Positions 22,107-35,675 of a DNA stretch of 64,000 bases are shown one piece after another; the first letter of the stretch is position 1, and each line of letters starts with the position of its first letter. Position numbers and translations under genes: made by a program. The DNA is from Antedon mediterranea (lineage: Eukaryota > Echinodermata > Crinoidea > Comatulida > Antedonidae), in assembly GCF_964355755.1 (NCBI RefSeq), contig NC_092671.1:10675001-10739000 (forward strand). Reading direction: 5' to 3'. The notes beneath the pieces were generated by a model. The model did no database searches, was not told the origin of the DNA, and saw nothing but the letters and a program-made list of their open reading frames with translations.

Positions 22107-25100
22107 ATGGGAGTGAATAGCAGTAGCATTAGTGAACTTAGTACAAATGAAAGTTTAAAAATTCTTGCTGGAACTAAAGTAATCACAGAAGATGACCCAT
22201 TTTGGAACAAACTATTGTCTTTTAAATTTCTGCCACCGCAAACAATTGCTGATGCACGACTTTTAGAAGAAGCTACAAACTCAATTTGTAAACATTTAAG
22301 TAAGTATTTCTGTATTAAAGTTTTATTTATTACTTTGTGTTATATGGATATCATATTTTCCTTTTAGCGTAGGCCATTAATACTAAAATTAAACGCCAAA
22401 ACATTCAAATTATGTGTTTGTTCTTGTCTTCTTTTTCAGCCAACAATAACCCTCACACAGGCAACTTTTGTTCCTTAGTCAAGGTATTCTTAAGGAGAGC
22501 TGATGAACTCAAGACATCAACCCAGTGCAATGAGTAAGAATAAATATATTTAGGCCTATCAACAGTAAACTATTTATATTCCTAGCTACACTCATAGATC
22601 ATTAGATTATAGAATCTCAGATCCCCAGAATCTCAAATCATCAAAGAAAGTTATTGGCTCTAGTCTTTGTGGGTCGTAGTGGGTTGAGACTTCACTTCCA
22701 CCCAGACTAACTCACCACAGCACCCATTCCCCAGGGTATGTATGTATTCTGTATTTATTCTGACTCACCCTTATTGTAACTTCTTCACACCCATACTTCT
22801 TTAGCTGCATCTCTGCTCTTTAAATGTGAACAAAGTGAACAGTGTAATGTAAAATTACTTAATTCATTTATTATCAGTAGAAATTATTTCAGTAATTAGT
22901 TCATTAATAACAATTTCATTTCTTTTTATTATTCTATAGTTATTTGTTTACATGGCAAACTTACAATGCATTATTTATCATTCGCTCTGTTTGTAAATAT
23001 ATGCTGGAGAACATTTCGGAAGGTAGAATAAAACAGCAATTCAGTGTTGCCGTTCCAAAAGAGGGCGCTACAAGACCAAATGGTGAATCACAGTGCCTTC
23101 TTGAGGAATTCCTAAATGCAGTTATCAAAATTCTTATTGAAGTGCCAGTGTTGTAAGTATGATGAGAAACTACATTTAAACACTATTAAATTCTTTGTAT
23201 TTTATGCAATTTAGTTTTAGTCTTTTTCCAATAATAGAAAATAAACCCATCAACACTGTTGGCTATTTTTTGAGAAATGAATTAAGTATTACAGTTTTTT
23301 TACTTTAGTGTGTTAGTCTTTAAATGTTTATATTTATTTTCTGTTGTGTTTTTCTACAGAGATTTCACATACATGCTTCACTTAGAGGGCATAACACTGC
23401 TGTTAGTAATGCTTTCTCTTCAGATGTTCATTCCTCGTGTCTCGCATGAAAGCATCATATACCAGTTACTGATGACATCATCATGGTTAGTATAATACTA
23501 CAGCTGTGTATACACTATCAAGCTTTATGTTTAAAAAAATGTGCCTATATATGGACATGATGATGTCATATCACTACCATATTGAAGCATATCACGTTTT
23601 TTGTCAAACTAGTTTGACAGTGTAGACAGAACACCATAACATTCAGTTCAATCCTTTTCTCTATTAATGATAAAGTAAAACCTATTTATTATATTCTGTT
23701 ATATTTCTATACATAGTTCAAAGGATGCACATATCTTAATCAAGACATTGCTGGATCACTTCATCGAACAAAAATTATGTCCTGACTCTCCATTTGGAAC
23801 TGATCAATCAGGAGGTGGCTTCTTGTCTGGTGTGACCTCTGCTGTTGCAAGTAAGTGAGGCGGACCAACCAAATTTACTTTAAGGGGCTCAAAGCATAAA
23901 TGTAGGCAGTCATGGATATAGTGTGGAATAGATAATATTGTATGAGTGTAGCTGCTTTAAAGTACTGACAGTAGCATATTCTAAGAAGAATACTTACAAG
24001 AGGATTAAGTTTATTGCAATCCCCAAATAGACAGAAGGTTGTAAAACATTTTTAGAATTGTAGTGTAGCTGTAGCTTGGTGATTAACATGCTTGTCTTCC
24101 TATCCTAAAGCCTTGTCTACACTATCAAACTTTATGTGACAAAAAAATGTGATGTGCCCATGTATGGACATGATGATGCCATATCACTACTATTTTTGGC
24201 ATATCACTACCATATTTGGTCACATCACATTTTTTTGGTCAAACTAGTTGGATAGTGTAGACAGAGCTTAAATAACAGGGTTCAATCCTGACCTAGTGAC
24301 AGGGTTGTAACTCACACTTTCTAAGCCTCAAATGAGACTTTATAAGCACGATTAATTATTGTTTACTCATCCTGTAAATGGCGTTTCTTCCTGTTGAATG
24401 CTGGGTATTAAAAAACTGCTTGGACATTAGTAATTTATTTATGATGTATTGTTAGTCATAAAATCATCATAATTCCCAGAATGCTAATTTTCTTTTTATA
24501 TCATCTTAGGTGGTTTATGGACAGTGATGACATTAGGTTACGGTGCTCCAGCTGCTCAAGAGGAAAGTAAACCACTATTAGCCAATCAAAGTCTACTTCT
24601 GTTACTAGTATTAGGTAACCATGACGCCCATCATGGCGTTCAGAATCCATATCGTCATGCGTTGTGTACCTTTTCAAATTCACAAGGTAAAGTAAAATGC
24701 ATTGTTACTGTTTTTTTTACTATTTTAATAGTGGAGTTTTTTTAAAACTTGGTTTCCAGTTGGACACATCGTAGTAGACACAACACAAGTGAGTTGACCA
24801 ATCACTAGTGACAGTTCTGGTGATCCATCGTGTCAGGTACTTGTGGTGCACTTATGTCCTTGCATTTCATTCAGATTTATTTCACACAACATTTTGCCAA
24901 CCAGCACTATCAGGAGAGTCTTCTACAGCGATATTCTTTGCTTTTTGACAATCCGCCAAGATAGTGTCCTGTTTTTTCCCCTCGCCAACTGTCTTGCTTG
25001 TTTTATGTCATCTTTTTTGTTTTATTATATTTCTTATCTGGAAAATAAATGAATATGAATAATATAACACAGTAAAGTGAGAATCAATTGTATAAATAAC

Positions 25101-28100
25101 TAAACTAAAACTATATGTCTCATAATAACATTGCATTTTGTTTTCAGATGGTGGAGCAGCCAATAGCCTTACCGGTCATCTTCCACCTTTCAAACTAAAT
25201 TTTTCAAATTTGTATGAGGCTTTTTGTCGTAGATTCGACAGTGATCAAACAACGCTGTTATTTTATCTGTTATTACACCGAAACTCAAACTTTCGACAAT
25301 GTGTGCTGTCAAAAACGAATATTGACAACCTAGTAAGTAAAACTATGGTACCATTTTTTGTTTGAAATTTAATTGTGTTGTGTCATACTGCATAATATAA
25401 TCATCAAGCTCTTACACAGAATATAATAGGAAGGGGGTTCTTATTTTCACCAAAAAGGGGCATACTAGCATAAGTAAAGACTTGGGGACCAAAATCTGTA
25501 GAAAATGCTTTAGGCATAGCCTTGTATGTATTTTGACTGATTAGCCAAATTGCTTTGAGATATGCCAGCCTGTTTGATAGCACTTTCACTACTGGTTTCT
25601 AGATTGAAAAATGGCACTTCAGAAAAACGGCCCTGGATACTGGCTTGATCTGAAATAATGAAATATACCAATGTTTGTTTTCAGGTCCTTCCTCTTTTAA
25701 AAATCTTGTACAATGCACCAGAGAGTAACTCGCATCACATCTACATGGCACTGATTGTTCTTCTTATACTGAGTGAAGATGATGCTTTTAACAAATCAAT
25801 TCACGAAGTTGTAAGTATATTATTTTGGAATCGTTGAATTAATGATCGTGGGTTCCAATCCAATGCTCGTCGCATTGTTTGTATTCTGAGGCAAGATACT
25901 TTACTTATGTTTGCCTCTCTCCACCCAGATGTACAAATGGGTACCTGGTAAGGTCAAGACACAACTTTACGCTGATTACTAGCTGCATTAATAAAATGTA
26001 CAGCCCTTAACATTAGGTGCTGTATAAACTAGGATATTATTATTATATCAAGTTTGGTAACAGGTGTCTGCAGAAGCAGAAGACAGATCCAACGTTAGGG
26101 GGACTTTCAGCCAAGGCCTGCTACCCCGCCCCTAAATGTTGGTAAATACAATGCAAATGATGGAACAGTAGGTTATGTTTAACACTTAGTTCTACCTATT
26201 TTTAAGCCATCCACTCCCTATATTTACAAATCCTGGATGTGCCTCTGAATTTCAGTTTCTCATTTGTCATTAATTTATTAAAAACAGTTTCTTTTAACAT
26301 TTACATTTAGTGTTTTTATTATTTCTTAACTTATTATTTAACTGTTGTTATTTAATTTGAAATAATATGAATATTCATGAGTCATCAGGTTATCTTTGCA
26401 ATTTGGCTGGTAGTGTAAACAGCATAATGAATATTTTGTTTTGCAGTCTGTGAAGACAGTGCCATGGTACACAGAGCGAGCAATATCAGAGACAACCCTT
26501 GGTGGCCTTATAGTATTAGTAGTCATACGCACCATACAATATAATATGACTAGAATGAGAGTAAGTATTCTAATAATATGGTGTACGCAGTTGGACACCT
26601 ATTAAGGGACCTTTGGGACACAACAAAGTGTCCCCTTAATAGAGGTGTCCCCTGAATATAGTTGGCCGTAGTGTTACATACATTACTCCTTGTAACAGGA
26701 AAGTATCTATCACCTTACTAGGGTGACTCAATGTATAGCTTCTACTGTATGTGATCATATAACCAAGTTGAAATAATAATAAGCAAAACTCTTTGAAATG
26801 TACTCACACGCACATTAAAAAAATACTTGTTTTTGTTTATTTTCAGGACAAGTACTTGCATACAAATTGCCTGGCTGCATTGGCCAACATGTCCTCACAG
26901 TTTCATTCCCTACATCCTTATGTTACTCAGAGAATTGTCAGGTATGGTAACGGGAGACCACCTTGTTAGCTCTCGGCTCTTTTGGTCTACTTTTTAATTC
27001 TATTAATATTCATTAAAGTTTTTAAAAATTGTTTGTGAAGTATGATAAATAAAGAGGTTAAAATATTGCAATTGTATTGTATTGTATTGTAATCATTTTA
27101 ATATAATATGGTTGAGTAAGATTAAATTATTAAATAAGCTTATTTTGTATATACTACAGTTTGTTTGAGTTACTTAGCAAGAAACACGGCAAAATCATAG
27201 AACAGCTTTCAAATGGTTCGTCCACTGTGGCTACTAGCCACATGGACGAGCAAGACTATGTAAGTTATGAATTTTATGAGCATTATTAATAATATGAGCA
27301 GTTACATTAGTTATTAACATTGTGCAGCTGCTATGTCTACACTATCCAACTAGTTTGACAAAAAAAGTGTGATGTGCTCAAATATGGTAGTTATATGCCC
27401 AAATATGGTAGTGATATGCCCAAATATGGTAGTGATATGACATCATCATCACATAAAGTTTGATAGTGTAGACAGAGTTTTAGCTGTTAAATCATTATAA
27501 TTATTGCAATTACACAATATTAATTAATTTTTTCTTTTTTTTCTAGATGGCAGATCTAGCAGTTTTAGAAGAAGTATTGCGAATGGTGTTGGAGATTATC
27601 AATTCTTGCCTGACAAACACCATTCACCACAACCCTAACTTAGTATACACACTTCTCTACAAGAAACATTTATTTATGAGCTTTAAAACTAATTCTAAAT
27701 TTCAGGACATTATACAAAATATTGACACGGTAAGTGCTATTGTTGCAAATCAATATTTATTCATGTTTTTACTGGACTTAATGTTTGAAGAGCTTAACTT
27801 TAGCTCTGTCTACACTATCAAACTTAAATGTGATGTGCCCATATATGGACAAGATGATGTCATATCATTACCATGTTTGAGCATAGCAATACCATACTTG
27901 AGCATATCACTACCATGTTTGGGCACATCACACTTTACTTTAAAAGTTTCTATGCAAGTTTTTGTCCAGAATTAATTAAGCTCTACATAGGCTCATCCAG
28001 TTATATTGGTTACTTTATTGTTATACAGGTTATATATATAGACTACAGCTTAATTGAATTGTACTTGAAACAAACATTATGTTGATATAAATATATGTGG

Positions 28101-29081
28101 TGTACCACAAACCTGATATCAACAACAAACACTACTACTAGCATAACCAATAACTTTAAGGTTAACACCTATTTAACCCACCTTTTAAACCTAAGCTAAA
28201 TGATGTAAACACAATTCGTAATGAACACACCCCACCACACAAACCAAAACTAATATTTAAAAAAAAATATACAATCATTACTCCCTGACCTAATTAAAAG
28301 CAATCTATATTCTGATACTAAAAAAAACAAAATTACCAAATAATGATTATGAAGATTAGAAAACATAGTAAACAAATTTGCAATTACTGAAACGAGTAGA
28401 TGTCTTAATAGGGTTGTTTGTCATTTCAGGTGCTGTCATATTTCTCAGCTCGTTTAGACCAGCAATCAGACGGCAAAAACATGTCTGTTGATGAGGTATT
28501 GGATATCATAAGACAAGGCATGATGCTTTGGAATAAAGAAAGTTTAAGGGTGAGTTAGTACATACAAGAATAAGAAGCACACAGCACGGTATTTTAATTG
28601 GTCAGATGTTTGCCCAGCTCTGCCATAATTGTACTGTCATTTATCTTTACTTTTCTCCTTTCATATACTTTATATTTTTTATTAATAACCATTCAAATGC
28701 CTTGTGTTTCACTGGTGGCCTTAGTTTAAGTGACATTTTGTCCTATAAAGGCATCCTTCCATGTTATACTATTTCATTTTCATTTTGATCAACTTGTTTT
28801 ATTTTGTATATTATGGAAATTAAGTGAGTAGAGTAGAAGCGACTGTACTTTATATTAAGCATGGTTTTTAGTTAAGTGACAATTAACACAGATTTCTGAA
28901 TTTACAATTATCAAATATTTATGTTCCCTTAAAGAAATTTCCAGATTTGAAGTTCAAATATGTAGAAGAGGAGGAACCGGAGGAATTTTTCCTGCCTTAT
29001 GTGTGGTCGTTGGTGTATCATTCCTCCAACTTGTATTGGGATGCCGATCGTATTGAGCTGTTCAACCTTAATTCACAGTGA
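22107..29081 (+). CDS. DYM: dymeclin, complete, 14 coding exons
   Basis: Dymeclin is a peripheral Golgi-associated protein needed for Golgi organisation and secretion of extracellular matrix; loss in human causes Dyggve-Melchior-Clausen dysplasia. Exons: 22107-22299, 22440-22533, 22940-23152, 23360-23485, 23717-23850, 24510-24686, 25148-25332, 25685-25810, 26447-26560, 26847-26941, 27160-27259, 27547-27729, 28430-28549, 28935-29081 (TGA). Phases are consistent and give 668 aa, against 669 in human. The start MGVNSSSIS keeps the Gly2 and Ser-rich context for N-myristoylation. Family blocks include [75 protein letters not shown] and [13 protein letters not shown]. It is built of hydrophobic helices without a clear signal peptide. 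Introns carry four MITE copies and two SINEs. Confidence 0.95.
23502..23632 (+). mobile_element. MITE family A copy 4
   Basis: The left arm AGCTGTGTATACACTATCAA and right arm TTTGACAGTGTAGACAGA are diverged TIRs. The interior contains ATATGGACATGATGATGTCA. It starts just after the donor of DYM exon 23360-23485. Confidence 0.8.
24060..24425 (+). mobile_element. tRNA-derived SINE split by a MITE
   Basis: The left part carries an A-box-like TAGCTTGGTGATTAACATGC and CTTGTCTTCC. After the inserted MITE (24109-24268) comes the B box GGGTTCAATCC and a body with GTGACAGGGTTGTAACTCAC and TTCCTGTTGAATGCTGGGTA. Removing the MITE and one copy of its TAA duplication gives an ordinary A-to-B box spacing, which supports the reading. 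Confidence 0.7.
24109..24268 (+). mobile_element. MITE family A copy 5, nested in a SINE
   Basis: About 160 bp with TIRs AGCCTTGTCTACACTATCAA and its right-end complement, flanked by TAA on both sides (24106-24108, 24269-24271). The interior has the full set of family words, so this is one of the least damaged copies. Confidence 0.9.
25845..26050 (+). mobile_element. SINE body with tRNA B box and ATT-rich tail
   Basis: A B-box-like GTGGGTTCCAATCC is followed by GAGGCAAGATACTTTACTTA, CCACCCAGATGTACAAATGG and GTACCTGG, then GTGCTGTATAAACTAGGATA and an ATTATTATTAT tail. This layout is typical of tRNA-derived SINEs of marine invertebrates. The 5' A box is not clear. It lies in the DYM intron after 25810. 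Confidence 0.65.
26590..26655. mobile_element. short hairpin element
   Basis: GACACCTATTAAGGGAC at 26593-26609 is mirrored by GTCCCCTTAATAGAGGTGTC at 26629-26648, an inverted repeat with a roughly 20-bp loop. This resembles a very small foldback or MITE remnant in a DYM intron. Confidence 0.6.
27326..27478 (-). mobile_element. MITE family A copy 6, reverse orientation
   Basis: It reads in the opposite orientation to the copies at 12-24 kb: TAGTTTGACAAAAAAAGTGT comes first, then repeated CAAATATGGTAGT.ATATG units, then GTTTGATAGTGTAGACAGAG at the right. DYM intron. Confidence 0.85.
27802..27942 (+). mobile_element. MITE family A copy 7, right end degenerate
   Basis: The left TIR AGCTCTGTCTACACTATCAA is followed by the family interior, with an extra ACCATAC.TGAGCATA repeat. 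The right TIR is lost after CACATCACACTTTA. It lies about 70 bp inside the intron after DYM exon 27547-27729, and the exon frame runs on into it without a stop. Confidence 0.8.
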
Positions 29082-31754
29082 TTGGTGGCGGTATTCTTCA
29101 TTTTCAATTTTTATATAACCCAACAAGCTAGAAAATTCTATTTGAATAGAGTGTGAAAGTGTGAAAATGCAGTTCTATATTTCATCATGCCGCGGAAAGC
29201 TTATTACTAACATTTTATTTTGTGACAAAAAGTTGATTTTATTCATGTATAAAGGAAGACACCTTTAAACAAAAATCTAGAGAAGGGTCACCCGTGTTTC
29301 TTTAATAGATGTGTAATTGATTCCTCATTGTTAAGGGTTTCCCTTAACAGAAATTGTAGTGAAAATATATTTTCTTGTCATTTTTCAGATGATAAAAAAC
29401 TTGTTTTTGATTTTTCTTAATTCTATGCAGTCTTTTAACAAAAAAAGTTATAAAGATTGGTCCAGTGTGTTAAATGTTATTGATAAACAAACAAAATTAT
29501 CTGCATGTTAACTGACTAGATGAGTTAGACATAGTATCTCTTGAGTTCAAAAAGGTGTTTAATTCTGAGCTTTGATTTCTCCCAATAGCTTGTTGTTTTT
29601 CGCACAGGACATGAATAAGCAAAAACATCTCAACCGTTCTAATTTTGTTTTTCCTCAATTCCAAATTGACTTGGTTGCTTGATAAACAGTAAACAGACAG
29701 GTGGGAAGATGACGAGACAGCTTTAAATTAGCCTGTTGTTACAGCTAATAGCATACAGCTACAGATTTCTTCCAAAGATTAATGGTTTTTGCAAAATATG
29801 AGGCTACCAACTGGAATTGAAATCTATATTATAACAATTGTAATTGTACTGGAAAAGTTTGAAAATGCCCTGGTTGCTAAGTGTACAATAAATTTCAATG
29901 AAATTAAATTAATTTATACATATCAAGGTTTTTTACAATTTCCTGGTCAAATAAATTTTAAAATACACTTTGTACATCAGCTATTCATGCTGACTTTAGT
30001 AAAATAAGAATTGTGATGTTGGGCTACTAGTTACAAATTAACAAACTACACAAAACCCCATTAAGGAATAAAATATGCCCTTCATTAATGTTCTTACTGG
30101 ATAGGGGTTGGGCGTACTGTTTAAAACATGTCGCCTTAATTTATAGGGGTGTCTATTGTATGTTACTATAAAAGTCTGAACCTTGCATTTCTGAAAAGTT
30201 AAATTCTGTGCAAGAAAAATAATAGTTTTTACATAAATACATACATAATCTGCTTCTATGAAATAATTTAATACCTAAACACCAATCGATAAATTAATAA
30301 TAAGATTTGTTAAGCGCACATATCTTATATATATAATTAAATATTTATTTACTATTATTATATATTAGGATTTAAAACATAGTAATACTTATTTTATGAG
30401 ACTATTAGGTTTCCAATCCCACCAAATGAGTATGTTATATAGAAATAATTCAGCACCTATTTTAGTTTAGATTGCAATACTCTAAAACAATTGTTTTAAG
30501 TTAAAAACGTATTGCATTTTGTAATTATTGTATACAAAATTATAGGGGTGTTTTTTTTATTAGACTTAGAGCTTTATCAATTTAAATTCGCCCAATTTTG
30601 TACAAATCAATTGGTAATTGGCACTTTTTATTTTAAATATATATTTAAGAGAACATTTGTATCAGCACTAACAATACATTGTATTTTAAAAGTATACATT
30701 ACAGTATTTTAGTTATACTGTAGATCTTCACTTGCAGGTAATAGGTGTAAATATTATTTTAGGAGAAAAAGATAAGATCAATTGGAACTAATGATATTGT
30801 TTTTTCTTACCTCTAGAAAAAGGAGGGGGTGGGGAGATGGTGTTTCCCATTATTGAGTTATAGTTAGTTCTAAGTCAATTTAAAGTGAGTGATCAAAAAT
30901 TAGAATATAGAGTACAATTTGGAGTTGTCACCTAGGTTGATAATATTCCAATATATCTATTTTAATTTATTATGATTAAGTTAAGGAAAGGGACTACTTG
31001 ATGCAACAATTACTACTTATCTGTAGTTTAGTGGTGTTACTTGTTAACTTTCCAATATTTAAATATAGGCTTAATATAGTGTATTATATAATTACAGTTA
31101 AATCTTTACCTGTGCCACACAATCTAATTCAGAATGTTCGTATTTCAGAGCATTAGAAATGTATGTGTGATCATGGGTAGGTGTAATAAGATTGGACACT
31201 TGCATCCCAGGTGTTGGTAGTCGCAAATAAAATGAGGGTTTATCATTTGAGATATGTCGTTGTACCTATAAGGTTATTAATAAAGAAGAACAATCCGTAA
31301 ATATTTCATCATTTTCATTAAAATATTAATTGGTGCTTTTTTTTTCTTTGAAATCTTTTCTTTTTTCCTCGTCTCTTGGGATCAGATTTCAATTTGCTAA
31401 TTCATTTTAATCATTGCTCCTTTTACAATATAATGCATTTACATAATACATTACAGTATATTATTTTTCTTTTACAGCACTTGTAGTATGTAGGTCTATA
31501 CATTTTCCTTATGTGACATATGTTTTCCTTTAAAGTAACATTCCACAGTGTTTTTTTATCCATTCTCTGTTGGTTTATACTGTCACCTTCCCTTCCGTCA
31601 ACGATGTTATAAATTATAGAGAATATATGGATGTTATTGGAAGAATCGTGAATGTGACGCATCAAATAATAAGTTTATTTTCCACCAAATAGGAAAAGTA
31701 GCAAGTGCGCCCTCTGTCGACAAGTCTAACTAAGTTTGGTTCCATTCCAACTAA

Positions 31755-31933
31755 AGCTTGGTTCCCACTTGAACGTAGCGCAAGGACGTAAACGCAACGC
31801 AAGCGTTTTAACCAATGACAAGCGAAGATATAGGCAGTTAGCAATCACAAGCAAATAAGCCATCGCTTGTGATTGGTCAATTCATTTGCGTTGCGTTACG
31901 TCCTTGCGTTGTGTCGCTAGTGGGAACCACGCT
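31755..31933. mobile_element. foldback MITE family B, copy 1
   Basis: The arms AGCTTGGTTCCCACTTGAAC and the right GTCGCTAGTGGGAACCACGCT are inverted copies. Inner arms CGCAAGGACGTAAACGCAACG and CGTTGCGTTACGTCCTTGCG pair as well. The core has CCAAT/ATTGG words (ACCAATGACAAGCG, GTGATTGGTCAATT). TAA flanks both ends (31752-31754, 31934-31936), the same target type as MITE family A. Confidence 0.85.
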
Positions 31934-33634
31934 TAAGGGATGCGTAGGTCCTACAAAAAAAACTATTGTTTAATAAGACAAATGTAGGTCTACACTTATT
32001 ATAGAGTTGGCTCCTGTATATTACATAGAAATTATGAACGTATAAATAGTCATTGAATTCTATAATTAAAAATTAGCGAACCTATTACTAATGCATCATT
32101 AAGGTTTATTAAATAATTTAATCAGACATCAATTTTATGTTGACGACATGGAGAAATAATTGTCTGCCATATCCGATAATAATTAAAAGAAAGGCGCGTC
32201 AAGTATAGAGAAATATACTACACTGTAGTCAACAAGTCCTTATTAAAAATCCTTAATCGGCCTAGTCAGTTGTCTATCGGTCGCTGCTGAACAACTGACT
32301 GATTCTGAGACTCCGATAGCCAAATCATTCGGATTTCCACATAATTCGCGGATTCTATAGGCCTGTTAGTCATTCGTATTTTGGGTCTTCCCCTAAATGC
32401 TAATTCGCTTGAGTAATAGAAATTCATGTTCACGATCTTTGTATACGTGTGTTAGTTACAAAGTACATGGACAACTAATTATTTATCATGCAAAGTATTA
32501 CTACTCTCACAAAACCATAATTTGTCGTCGTCTTTCCAGTAATATAAGCCATTTTCAATATGTAATGTAAAGAAAATAATTTTCATTAGTCCTTCACCCG
32601 ATGTTTAGAGTCACGCCACATCCGTTTCTATGCTCCGATCATATGTTAAGTTGCATTAAATAATCTTTTCAATTAAAATGTGTATGTCATGATTAATGTT
32701 TCATTTTACCTTCTTCATCTAAATGAAAATATAAAAAAGAAATAAAGCGCACAAAACAATTTCCACGCGTTTGAACACCAATAGTACACGCAGTTCAACG
32801 TGTAGAAGTACGGTAACCGAACGCAAGCGATGGGAAACGAGGCGCCCGATGGACTAGGAACCGTCCTTGAGTTAAGACTAAACGCGCTTACAACTTGACT
32901 CATTTATTAACCATTAACAGTAAGCAACTAGCTGTTGTTATTATTTCTAATTCCAACCAACTTGAAGTTCTTTGTTAGTGGCGCCGAAGCAAAGTTTTTA
33001 TGTGGGCCTGCTGCGCCCATAGTGCACGTCCACTGAACCGGAACTTACAGTCCACCAGTACGTACGATTCAGTTTTGTTGTATAAGCTTATGCCTAGCCT
33101 ACAGGGTATATCAATAACCTATAAAATGTAAGTTTACGAACAGGAGTTATGTTGATTAGCTTGTTCGTGTGGAATTAAAAGAATCATAATTTTATTTTTG
33201 AAAGGAAATAAAAATTCATCCATAAATTGGTGTTGGTCAATATTGCCAGAGGGTCATTAATAAACTCAAAGCGCTTTTTCTTCAGGACAGATTACTGATT
33301 ATTCATTAATAACAAACAACACGATAAAGCTACAGCACTAATTATAAAAACATGTTTCTACAAATATTAATTAGGTCAAGGAACCATGATTAGGTTTAAT
33401 ATTAACAACCCGAAGGCTAATTTCCAATATCGATTATTTCATTACTATTACTATACTTGCATTACATCAGTGCGTCAATTGGACGTCGTCTACAGAATGA
33501 TCTGTACATAAAGTTTTACCAATTTGAGTTGACTTCAGAAATGTAGGCCTACTTTTTCTGTAATTAAATTCTGCGAACTGACAGGGGTGTTTTGTTTTGG
33601 CACTGTTTAATTCAAAAGAAAAAAACTCGTCATA

Positions 33635-33799
33635 ACCAACCTAGGATGCTCCCAATAGGACGCACCATAAGTACGTAAGCCGCAACACAAGAGAATTGGC
33701 CAATCACAAGCTCGAGATTTCGATTAACCCATCGCTTTCGATTGGTCAATTCGCTTGCGTTTGCGACTTACTTCCTTACGTTGCGTCCTAGTTGGTTCC
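33635..33799. mobile_element. foldback MITE family B, copy 2
   Basis: Arms AGGACGC.CCATAAGTACGTAAG and CTTCCTTACGTTGCGTCCTA, with core GGCCAATCACAAGC and CGATTGGTCAATTCGC, match copy 1. The ends are less certain because copy 3 follows directly. Confidence 0.75.
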
Positions 33800-33970
33800 C
33801 ACTACTGGAGATGCAAGTACGTAGACGTAATTTGAACGCAAGCGAGTTGATTCATTCAAGCAACCTGTTCGAATAATTGTTCGAATAATCCATCGCGTGT
33901 GATTGGTCAAATCACTTACGACTACGTACCGTCGCGTTACGTACTTGTGTTGCGTCTCTACAGAGAACCA
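33793..33970. mobile_element. foldback MITE family B, copy 3
   Basis: GGTTCCCACTACTGGAGATG at the left mirrors CTCTACAGAGAACCA at the right. Inner GTACGTAGACGTAA and GACTACGTACCGTCGCGTTA arms and a GTGATTGGTCAAATCAC core match the family. Confidence 0.75.
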
Positions 33971-35675
33971 AACATCAGTTATGTATTATATTTTGTTTTT
34001 GTCTTATTATACCTCATGGGCAAAAAAAAAAAAAAACTTCAAATGTGTTACGTCGTCACGTCCACAACCTGCAATACAACCTGGTACCCGGTAAAGCGCT
34101 AAGTACTTTTTAGACCTACTTTTTATACACTTAAGATTGACTTCACTGATACACTGTATACGATTTTGTTTAGTTATTACACGTTATGTATTTTAAAGAT
34201 AATAATAAGATATAGTATGTTCAACGAGGCGACTGAACATTGTGCATTGTGAACATTTGGCAAATTATCAATTTCGTTTATCGAAATTAGGAATTAGATC
34301 GTGAGAAGTTGAAAGTTTGCAAAGTAGAACTGTTCGTACTTGTTGAATGATATAGACCTTAACAAAAATGCCCCGACACGATGTGGTCTACGGGTCTATA
34401 AACACAAAGGCGGCTTGTAATTTGGGCTTTGCGCTGACTCCATTCTGCTATTCAGCACAGAAGGGGCAAGGGTCATAAGTTAAGCAAGCTATTTACCTAC
34501 TGTTTGCCAAAGTATTTGTCAATTGTGTACGATTGCAATGCGGCCAATAATTGTCGTATGCCAGGCGCCAGTGTTCTGCATTCCAACAATAGCCGGGGGA
34601 TTTGTCCGCTATCTCTGGCTTCGATGCTTGTGACGTCATCGTGCTAGTTGGATTGGCATGTTCCATTTACTTGTGGGGATAATTTTAAACTAATCGCCTA
34701 AACACTCTTGAACTCTCTCAAGTTCAAACGCATGAAAGCTGTTCTAATCAATGTCAAACAACATCCTCAATATTTGATATGCATAATGTATTGTTCATTT
34801 CAAATCAACGCAATTCACACATTAAAAACAAGTCGCAAACTCACTAGTCGTTATGCATTGCAAATACAAACCATATAATTGAACTTTTTTGAAACGACAA
34901 AACAGGGTAAATTTACTTTATTAATAAAAGTGTATATCGATATGTATGGATATATATAGTCTGAACTAAGTAAGAAGACGGCGCGACTGGCTCTAACGCA
35001 GTCATTAGCATTTATACCAAAAGGGAAATAATGTTTTAAATTTGATTAATAAACAAGATAGGCTGTACAGCTCGATAAATAAGCAAACGATACAGATGTA
35101 GAAATAAAACTCCGAAATGAGAAATATAAGCTCATATAATGCCGACGTTATGTCCAGTAACTCGGAGACGTGGAAATTGCTAACCCTACTCCAATAAGTA
35201 ATGGCTTGTCAATAATATCAATTACTAAAATGATTCATTATAGCGATAGCCTTGCTGACTGGATTCCGTGAAGAAGCCTTCTCCTTTGCATCTCTTACAG
35301 GAAGCCAGGCGCTAGCGCCAATTCACCCGACCATCGCAGAGTGTAAAGTGGCGAGCCAGTGTGGCGGGTCTTCCATAAAGCGGGCTCCCTGTCATTTACG
35401 CGTAATTTGATCCTTATAATGTGTAGGTCGAGTTTCCGCTGTTCAAATTTAAGTACTCACTCATAATTGTATATTTTATTTCTCCAGTAAATTTTAACCA
35501 TTTATTTTATATAAAATTGAATATGATCAAGTTATGTATCAACTTTAAATATTTTTATGTTTTTTTACATTCAAAATAGCTTTATTTTCTTTTAATTAGC
35601 ATTGCAACAGAGGGGTTATGTACATAACATGTAACAGACCTAGTATTTCGTGAACAATCGTTTGAGATCGGAGCG

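Larger units (their letters stand above)
29082..35600. other. DYM 3' region and DYM-SMAD intergenic DNA
   Basis: The first AATAAA after the DYM stop is at 29887-29892; others follow, for example at 31279-31284. No coding frame here is supported. Three foldback elements lie at 31755-33970. From about 34350 the DNA becomes richer in G, C and CG dinucleotides, and holds GGCGCCAGTG (34564), GGCGCTAGCGCC (about 35308) and GTGGCGGGTCTT (about 35360), which fits an upstream regulatory region for the Smad gene. Confidence 0.5.

Noticed and set aside
27547-27975. 142-codon open frame as a single long exon
   Set aside because: Only 27547-27729 is dymeclin; the conserved protein then needs the exon at 28430. 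The rest is intron and a MITE that happen to lack stops.
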